Origin: Pseudomonadota bacterium
Lineage (GTDB): Bacteria > Pseudomonadota > Alphaproteobacteria > Rhizobiales > Kaistiaceae
Direction: 5' to 3'
Length of the DNA: 13,423 nucleotides
Assembly (NCBI GenBank): GCA_023391905.1
Contig: JAEWAD010000166.1
Location: forward strand, 1-13,423
How positions within the stretch are numbered: the stretch's first letter is position 1; each line of letters starts with the position of its first letter. Shown here in pieces: positions 7,323 through 13,423 of this stretch. The translations under genes and the position numbers were made by a program. Under the pieces are notes generated by a model. It was not told the origin of the DNA and searched no databases. It saw only the letters and a list, made by a program, of their open reading frames with translations.

Positions 7323-8951
<1,629 letters not shown>

Positions 8952-8962
8952 GGCGTGCGCCC

Positions 8963-8989
8963 GAACGTTCCGCGCCGCGCGGGACGTTC
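8963..8989 (+). terminator. Strong hairpin after pyrG, probable terminator without a U tract
   Basis: GAACGTTCCGCG (8963-8974) pairs with CGCGGGACGTTC (8978-8989) around a CCG loop: a 12-bp stem with one G-U pair, starting 11 bases after the pyrG stop. The bases that follow (CTGGGCTGGCTTG) are not T-rich, so it may act as a weak or factor-assisted terminator or as a block to RNA decay. Confidence 0.6.
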
Positions 8990-9129
8990 CTGGGCTGGCT
9001 TGTCCACAATCCGCCTCAGTCATGCGGAAAGTGCGCTTGTGAGGGTTTTCCACGCGCATGGGTCGCGTCGCCGCCTGTGACGTTGTAAGGGTCTGGCGAC
9101 GGACGCATGGCCTCTAGCTTCGGTGAAAG

Positions 9130-9963
9130 ATGACGACTGCCCCCAATGCGCATGTGACGGCCGGCACCGCGACCTTCGGCAACGACCTGCCGCTGACGCT
9201 CATCGCCGGTCCCTGCCAGCTCGAAAGCCGGCAGCATGCCTTCGACATGGCCGGCCGGCTCAAGGAAATGACCGCCGCGCTCGGCATCGGGCTCGTCTAC
9301 AAATCGTCCTTCGACAAGGCCAACCGCACCAGTCTTTCCGGCCAGCGCGGCGCGGGGCTCGACGCGGCGCTGCCGATCTTCGCCGATATCAAGAAGGAAT
9401 TCGGGCTGCCGATCCTGACCGACATCCATGAGCGTGAGCAGTGCGCCGTGGTGGCCGAAGTGGTCGACATCCTCCAGATTCCCGCCTTCCTGTCGCGCCA
9501 GACCGATCTCCTGATCGCCGCCGCCGAGACGGGCAGGGTGATCAACGTCAAGAAGGGGCAGTTCCTCGCGCCCTGGGACATGAAGAACGTCCTGGCCAAG
9601 CTCGTCGAAAGCGGCAATCCCAATGTGCTGCTGACCGAGCGCGGCGCCTCCTTCGGCTACAACACCCTCGTTTCCGACATGCGCGCGCTGCCGATCATGG
9701 CGGCCATGGGCGCGCCGGTGATCTTCGACGCCACGCATTCCGTCCAGCAGCCGGGCGGGCAGGGCACCTCCTCCGGTGGCCAGCGCGAATTCGTCTCGGT
9801 CCTCGCCCGCGCGGCGGTCGCCGTTGGCGTGGCGGGCGTCTTCATCGAAACCCATCAGGATCCCGACAATGCACCGTCGGACGGTCCCAACATGATTCAG
9901 ATCGATCAGCTTCCCGCGCTTCTCGAGCAGCTGGTGGCCTTCGACAAGCTCGCAAAGGCCTGA
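9130..9963 (+). CDS. kdsA: 3-deoxy-8-phosphooctulonate synthase (KDO-8-phosphate synthase)
   Basis: KdsA condenses arabinose 5-phosphate and phosphoenolpyruvate to KDO-8-phosphate, which becomes the inner-core sugar of lipopolysaccharide. The 277-residue TIM-barrel protein has normal length. Signatures are LIAGPCQLES (24-33), YKSSFDKANRTS (57-68), INVKKGQFLAPWD, THSVQQPGGQGTSSGGQREF and IETHQDPDNAPSDGPN. Residue 29 is Cys, where the metal-independent E. coli enzyme has Asn. With the His of ATHSVQ, the Glu of FIETH and the Asp of PSDGPN it would make the metal site of the Aquifex-type enzyme, so I predict the metal-dependent class. The ATG at 9130 has only a weak ribosome-binding site (GGTGAAAG). 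Confidence 0.96.
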   Translation: MTTAPNAHVTAGTATFGNDLPLTLIAGPCQLESRQHAFDMAGRLKEMTAALGIGLVYKSSFDKANRTSLSGQRGAGLDAALPIFADIKKEFGLPILTDIHEREQCAVVAEVVDILQIPAFLSRQTDLLIAAAETGRVINVKKGQFLAPWDMKNVLAKLVESGNPNVLLTERGASFGYNTLVSDMRALPIMAAMGAPVIFDATHSVQQPGGQGTSSGGQREFVSVLARAAVAVGVAGVFIETHQDPDNAPSDGPNMIQIDQLPALLEQLVAFDKLAKA

Positions 9964-9966
9964 CCG

Positions 9967-9980
9967 GTCGCGTTCGCGAC
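9967..9980. repeat. Short inverted repeat after kdsA
   Basis: GTCGCG-TT-CGCGAC begins 3 bases after the kdsA stop. Its arms match perfectly, but no T run follows. It may be a minor transcript-end hairpin or chance in GC-rich sequence. Confidence 0.35.
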
Positions 9981-10056
9981 GGAAGTGACTTGTGGGATGA
10001 TGTGAAACAATCGCAGGATGCCAACCTGCGTCATGTGAGAAGAAGCAGCCGTCGCG

Positions 10057-11184
10057 ATGGACCCGAACGAACTCGTCGTCATTCTCGAACGGGCGATTGC
10101 AAATCTTCCCGATCAATCGGCGGATGGCCGCCGGCGCGTCTATGAGCGCGTCGAGAAGACGATTCGCAACACGTGCACGTCGGCCGACGGCGTGCTCGAC
10201 AACGAGCGATATCGGGAACTCCGTCGCGATCTCGGCACGGCCATCGCCACCATCGAGAAGCAGGCGCGGGTTTCGGCCCGAACCAACATCCATCCTCAAG
10301 CCGTTGCGGCACCGGCCCCACCGCCGCCGGCGCCGGCGTTGGAGCCCTCGGTCGAGATCCCTCCGCCGCTGGAATATTCATCCGAGGCGCCTCCGCGCCG
10401 CTGGGTAAAGCCCGTCGGGATTGGCGTGCTGGTCCTCGCGCTTCTGCTTGGCGGCGCCTATGCCGTCCTGCCGGGCGGCCCGCTGAACGGCCTTGTCAGC
10501 AGCGACGGCGCTCCCGCCCAGCCGGATTCGAAGCCCGAGCCGATCGCTGCGACACCCGACCCGGCGCCGACACCTGCCGATCCTCCTGTCCGGGACGTCA
10601 CCGCAGCACCGCCGGCGCCGCAGCCGGATCCCGCCGCTCCGGCAGCGTCAGAGCCGGCTCCCGACGCCACCGCTTTCGCACCTGCGCCCGCGGAGCCGGG
10701 CGTTCCGCGCGTCACCGACGTCAAGGTCGCCATCCTGAACGGCGCGTCGGCCTGGCGCGTGGAGCCGCTGACCGGCTTCGAGGCCGACCCTGACGGCGGG
10801 CCGGTGATGGCGGTCGCACAGGACAAGAACTCGCCGCTGCTGGTCTCGCTCTATTGCGATACGCCGGAGCTGATGGTGTTCCGCGTCGCGTTCGGCGCGG
10901 ATCCGGACACGCTTCGTCGGGAGCTCGCGGAGCGCGGGCAGCTCGACGGCGTCCAGCGCCAGCGGATCCAGGTCAAGACGGACCGCAACGAGGGCTTCGC
11001 CGGCGATTTCCTGGCGCTGACGCAGCACAGCTGGGGCATCCGGCTGGCGCCCGACAACATCGAGACGCTGCGCGCCGGCAAAGAGATCGAGATTTCGGTC
11101 AACGATTCGCCGACGGGCACCGTGTCGCTGAGTGGCGCGACGCCGGCGATCGACGAGGCGCTCGCGGGCGCTTCCTGCCGGTAG
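10057..11184 (+). CDS. Unrecognised single-pass membrane protein with a Pro/Ala-rich linker and a C-terminal domain
   Basis: I do not recognise a named family. The 375-residue product has four parts: a charged, probably helical N-terminal segment (1-75, with VYERVEKTIRNTC and RYRELRRDLGTAIATIEK); a Pro-rich stretch (about 80-115); one membrane helix (about 119-140, VGIGVLVLALLLGGAYAVL); and a long Pro/Ala-rich linker (to about 222) leading to a compact C-terminal domain ending in GASCR. Arg and Lys before the helix suggest the N terminus is cytoplasmic and the C-terminal domain periplasmic, with the linker crossing part of the envelope. The ATG at 10057 has an AGAAGAAG motif about 12 bases upstream. 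The gene follows kdsA by 93 bases and ends 6 bases from the convergent queF. Confidence 0.85.
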   Translation: MDPNELVVILERAIANLPDQSADGRRRVYERVEKTIRNTCTSADGVLDNERYRELRRDLGTAIATIEKQARVSARTNIHPQAVAAPAPPPPAPALEPSVEIPPPLEYSSEAPPRRWVKPVGIGVLVLALLLGGAYAVLPGGPLNGLVSSDGAPAQPDSKPEPIAATPDPAPTPADPPVRDVTAAPPAPQPDPAAPAASEPAPDATAFAPAPAEPGVPRVTDVKVAILNGASAWRVEPLTGFEADPDGGPVMAVAQDKNSPLLVSLYCDTPELMVFRVAFGADPDTLRRELAERGQLDGVQRQRIQVKTDRNEGFAGDFLALTQHSWGIRLAPDNIETLRAGKEIEISVNDSPTGTVSLSGATPAIDEALAGASCR

Positions 11185-11190
11185 CCGCCT

Positions 11191-11643
11191 TCAGCCGCGG
11201 CCGCGATAGGGCGCGACGCCCTGGTCCGGCAGCCAGACATGCTCCGGAACCGGACCGGTCTGCCAGAACACGTCGATCGGGATGCCGCCGCGCGGATACC
11301 AGTAGCCGCCGATTCGCAGCCAGTGCGGATCCAGCAGCGCGGTGAGCCGCTTGGCGATGTCGATCGTGCAGCCTTCATGGAAGGCGCCGTGGTTGCGGAA
11401 CGCCTGCAGGTAGAGCTTCAGCGACTTGGATTCGACCAGCCAGTCGCGCGGCACGTAGTCGATCACCAGATGCGCGAAATCCGGCTGCCCTGTCACGGGA
11501 CAGAGCGACGTGAACTCCGGCGCCGCAAAGCGCGCGACATAGAGCGTGTCGGGATGCGGATTGGGCACGCGATCCAGGACGGTCTGGTCGGGGCTCTCCG
11601 CGACCTTCACGTCACGGCCCAGTTGCAGCGTGTCGTCGGTCAT
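11191..11643 (-). CDS. queF: NADPH-dependent 7-cyano-7-deazaguanine reductase (preQ0 reductase)
   Basis: QueF reduces the nitrile of preQ0 to the amine of preQ1, which is then inserted into tRNA and matured to queuosine; it is cytoplasmic. The 150-residue protein is the short, single-domain type. The nucleophile Cys48 and the proton donor Asp55 lie in EFTSLCPVTGQPDFAH. The family motif ESKSLKLYLQAF begins at Glu71 and is followed by RNHGAFHEG, with the conserved His and Glu. A strong GGAGG lies about 7 bases before the ATG, overlapping the end of the upstream DUF1835-type gene only 12 bases away, so the pair is surely one operon. The stop is 6 bases from that of the convergent gene. Confidence 0.96.
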   Translation of the reverse strand: MTDDTLQLGRDVKVAESPDQTVLDRVPNPHPDTLYVARFAAPEFTSLCPVTGQPDFAHLVIDYVPRDWLVESKSLKLYLQAFRNHGAFHEGCTIDIAKRLTALLDPHWLRIGGYWYPRGGIPIDVFWQTGPVPEHVWLPDQGVAPYRGRG

Positions 11644-11655
11644 GGCTGACCTCCT

Positions 11656-12630
11656 TCAGCGGGGTTCGAGCAGCGTCTGGCTCCTTCTGTCGAACCGCCA
11701 GCTGGCAAAGCCCTTCAATTCCGTGCCGCCCCACCAGCGGTCGATGCCGTTGGTGGCGACGTGGTCCTGCGCGCCGGACAGGATGTCCTCGCCCATGTCG
11801 GTGAGGCTGAGCGGCGCCATCACATATTCCGCATGAACTTCGGAATCGGCGTGCGAGTAGCGCGCATGCAGGCCGCTGACCAGCGGGAAGTCGCAGAACG
11901 CGAGCGAATCGATGATGGCATAGAACGGCCAGGTGCCCATGAAGGGCGCGTCCTCGGCCTCGCGCGCCTGGCGGAAGAGCGCCGCCGGCGACAGCTCGTC
12001 CATGCCGACGGCGTCGAGCAGCCGCATCTCGGTGCGGTTCAGTCCCGTGCCGGGTTGCGGCAGCTCCTCCAGGAACCGGGCTAGGGCGTCCTGCAGGAAC
12101 GGGAACCCCTTGATCGGCTTGGCGGCGCGGCGGGCGATCGGCTCGGGCGTCGGGGCGGTCAGCTCGCTCCAGATCGTCGAGGCGGTCTGCAACAAGGCTG
12201 GGCTCACGCGCACGCCGTCGATGGCGAAGCGCATCACCGTATCCGGGCGCTCCTGCTCGAAGAAGCTGTCCGCCTGCACGAGGACGATGCCCTTGCTGCG
12301 CTCCTCGCGGGCAAAGAAGTCAAGCACCTGAACGAGTTGCAACTGATCGTAGAGATCGTGCTCGAACCAGAGTTCGATGCGGTCGAACTCGGCGTGGCGG
12401 CGCATCACGGCGTCCCGCTCGGCGAAAGTGGCCGCGATCGTGTCCGGATCGAACTGGAACTGCGCGGCGAGATGGGCGGCCCGCACGGCCGACACCGCCT
12501 CGAGCGTATCGAGCGCCGGCAGCGGACCGTCATGCAGCACGTCGCGCCACGGCAGGATGATGGCGCGGCTGCCCGCGGCAGCAAGCAAGTCGGCGGTCTG
12601 GTCGCCGTTGGTGATGAGGAGTGTCGTCAT
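11656..12630 (-). CDS. DUF1835-type protein of unknown function
   Basis: The 324-residue product resembles the uncharacterised DUF1835 family. The N-terminal part has LLITNGDQTADLL followed by ILPWRDVLHDGPLP, and later ELWFEHDLYDQLQLVQVLDFF. The middle LNRTEMRLLDAVG stretch looks like a small helical, possibly winged-helix segment. The C terminus carries TDMGEDILSGAQDH and NGIDRWWGGTELKG. There is no signal peptide or membrane helix, so it is probably cytoplasmic. No reaction can be assigned. It is the promoter-proximal gene of a two-gene operon with queF, which makes a link to tRNA or deazaguanine metabolism conceivable, but adjacency is the only support. A GNRA-capped hairpin ends one base before its ATG. 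Confidence 0.8.
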   Translation of the reverse strand: MTTLLITNGDQTADLLAAAGSRAIILPWRDVLHDGPLPALDTLEAVSAVRAAHLAAQFQFDPDTIAATFAERDAVMRRHAEFDRIELWFEHDLYDQLQLVQVLDFFAREERSKGIVLVQADSFFEQERPDTVMRFAIDGVRVSPALLQTASTIWSELTAPTPEPIARRAAKPIKGFPFLQDALARFLEELPQPGTGLNRTEMRLLDAVGMDELSPAALFRQAREAEDAPFMGTWPFYAIIDSLAFCDFPLVSGLHARYSHADSEVHAEYVMAPLSLTDMGEDILSGAQDHVATNGIDRWWGGTELKGFASWRFDRRSQTLLEPR

Positions 12631-12631
12631 G

Positions 12632-12658
12632 CCGTCTTCATCTTCCGATGCGAGACGG
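12632..12658 (-). promoter_or_regulatory. Hairpin directly before the start codon of the DUF1835-queF operon
   Basis: On the minus strand CCGTCT (12658-12653) pairs with AGACGG (12637-12632), and CATC (12650-12647) pairs with GATG (12642-12639) around a GGAA tetraloop of the GNRA type; a small CG/A internal loop separates the stems. The hairpin ends one base before the ATG at 12630 and includes the whole region where a ribosome-binding site (GGAAGATGAAGA, weak) must lie. It could hold translation down until opened. It does not resemble a preQ1 riboswitch as far as I can see. Confidence 0.5.
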
Positions 12659-12745
12659 AACGCAACAGGCGTCTGGCCGGGGCGGGCTGCGACGGGCCGC
12701 GGCTTCAGGCCTTGCCCAGAGTTTCTCGCGCATCCCCTTCCGCCT

Positions 12746-12757
12746 TGCCGCGCGGCA
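12746..12757. repeat. Perfect 12-bp palindrome upstream of eno
   Basis: TGCCGCGCGGCA reads the same on both strands and is centred about 58 bases before the eno ATG. It is followed by a second small repeat, GGCAG/CTGCC (about 12755-12772). The position suits an operator for a dimeric regulator of eno, but GC-rich DNA yields such palindromes by chance. Confidence 0.35.
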
Positions 12758-12809
12758 GGCTAGAAGCTGCCAGAGTTGAGCCGAACCGTCCGAGAACAAG
12801 GATTTCCGC

Positions 12810-13423
12810 ATGACCGCCATCATCGATATCACCGCCCGCCAGATCCTCGACAGCCGCGGCAATCCGACGGTCGAGGTCGACGTCCTGCTCGAGGATGGTT
12901 CGCTCGGCCGCGCCGCCGTTCCGTCGGGCGCCTCGACCGGCGCGCATGAGGCGGTCGAACTGCGTGACGGCGACAAGTCCCGTTATCAGGGCAAGGGCGT
13001 GCTGAAGGCGGTCGAGGCCGTCAATGGCGAGATCTTCGACGCGATCGGCGGCATGGAAGCCGAGGATCAGGCGATGATCGACGGCACGATGATCGATCTC
13101 GACGGCACGCCGAACAAGGCGCGCCTCGGCGCCAATGCCATTCTCGGCGTCTCGCTGGCGCTGTCCAAGGCCGCGGCCGAAGCCGCCGGCCAGCCGCTCT
13201 ACCGCTATGTCGGCGGCGTCAATGCCAAGGTCCTGCCGGTGCCGATGATGAACATCATCAATGGCGGCGCCCATGCCGACAATCCGATCGATTTCCAGGA
13301 GTTCATGATCCTGCCGGTCGGCGCGCCGACGCTGGCCGAGGGCGTGCGCTGGGGCGCGGAAGTGTTCCACACGCTGAAGAAGGCTCTGAAGGACGCCGGC
13401 CACAACACCAATGTCGGCGACGA
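12810..13423 (+). CDS. eno: Enolase, N-terminal half (cut by window edge)
   Basis: Enolase dehydrates 2-phosphoglycerate to phosphoenolpyruvate in glycolysis, and in many bacteria is also part of RNA-decay complexes. The first 204 residues are present, about half of the usual 425. Signatures are ARQILDSRGNPTVEVDV (9-25), the mobile active-site loop PSGASTGAHEA with the magnesium-binding Ser42, GANAILGVSLALSKA, and INGGAHADNPIDFQEFMI with the conserved His and Glu residues. The ATG at 12810 follows an AAGGA ribosome-binding motif (12798-12802) by 7 bases. The 179-base gap before it is shared with the divergent DUF1835-type gene and holds the hairpin at 12632-12658 and the palindrome at 12746-12757; I saw no convincing -35/-10 pair. 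Confidence 0.97.
   Translation, partial: MTAIIDITARQILDSRGNPTVEVDVLLEDGSLGRAAVPSGASTGAHEAVELRDGDKSRYQGKGVLKAVEAVNGEIFDAIGGMEAEDQAMIDGTMIDLDGTPNKARLGANAILGVSLALSKAAAEAAGQPLYRYVGGVNAKVLPVPMMNIINGGAHADNPIDFQEFMILPVGAPTLAEGVRWGAEVFHTLKKALKDAGHNTNVGD

Noticed and set aside
8952..9129. Replication origin suggested by DnaA-like boxes
   Set aside because: Only two imperfect boxes, no AT-rich unwinding region and no origin-linked genes (dnaA, hemE, parAB) in the window.
12632..12658. preQ1 riboswitch upstream of the DUF1835-queF operon
   Set aside because: The element is a simple two-stem hairpin without the A-rich tail and loop pairing expected of the preQ1 classes I know; kept only as an unassigned hairpin.
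12705..13403. 232-codon open frame on the minus strand opposite eno
   Set aside because: The plus strand encodes unmistakable enolase over the same bases; the minus frame has no recognisable features.

Overview
The window is GC-rich chromosomal DNA (about two-thirds G+C by eye) from an alphaproteobacterium, most likely of the order Hyphomicrobiales (Rhizobiales). The reasons are the chain tpiA-secG-pyrG-kdsA-eno beside a PpiD/SurA-like isomerase and trp genes, and protein sequences typical of that group. It looks like conserved housekeeping chromosome: I see no insertion sequence, phage gene, CRISPR array, tRNA or rRNA.

Layout. (1) Positions 1-5576, minus strand: a PpiD-type periplasmic folding factor, a 298-base gap with several hairpins, then a tight trpE-trpG-trpD-trpC cluster with trpC running off the left edge. 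(2) Positions 5577-5817: divergent promoter region; the best promoter in the window (for ppiD) lies here. (3) Positions 5818-11184, plus strand: tpiA, secG, pyrG, kdsA and an unrecognised membrane-anchored protein. secG is closed by a clear intrinsic terminator, and pyrG is followed by a strong hairpin. (4) Positions 11191-12630, minus strand: a DUF1835-type gene followed 12 bases later by queF, ending 6 bases from the convergent end of the unrecognised gene. (5) From 12810, plus strand: eno, cut by the right edge.

Functions. TrpE and TrpG form anthranilate synthase, and TrpD and TrpC carry the next steps of tryptophan synthesis. TpiA and Eno are glycolytic. SecG belongs to the protein export channel and PpiD to periplasmic folding. 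PyrG makes CTP, which is also consumed when KDO, whose precursor KdsA makes, is activated for lipopolysaccharide. QueF makes preQ1 for queuosine in tRNA.

I did not find a clear new multi-gene system. The items most worth a second look are non-coding or uncharacterised: a hairpin ending one base before the start codon of the DUF1835-queF operon, the structured leader of trpE with a Trp-codon-rich small frame, possible small leader ORFs before pyrG, and the 375-residue single-pass protein after kdsA.
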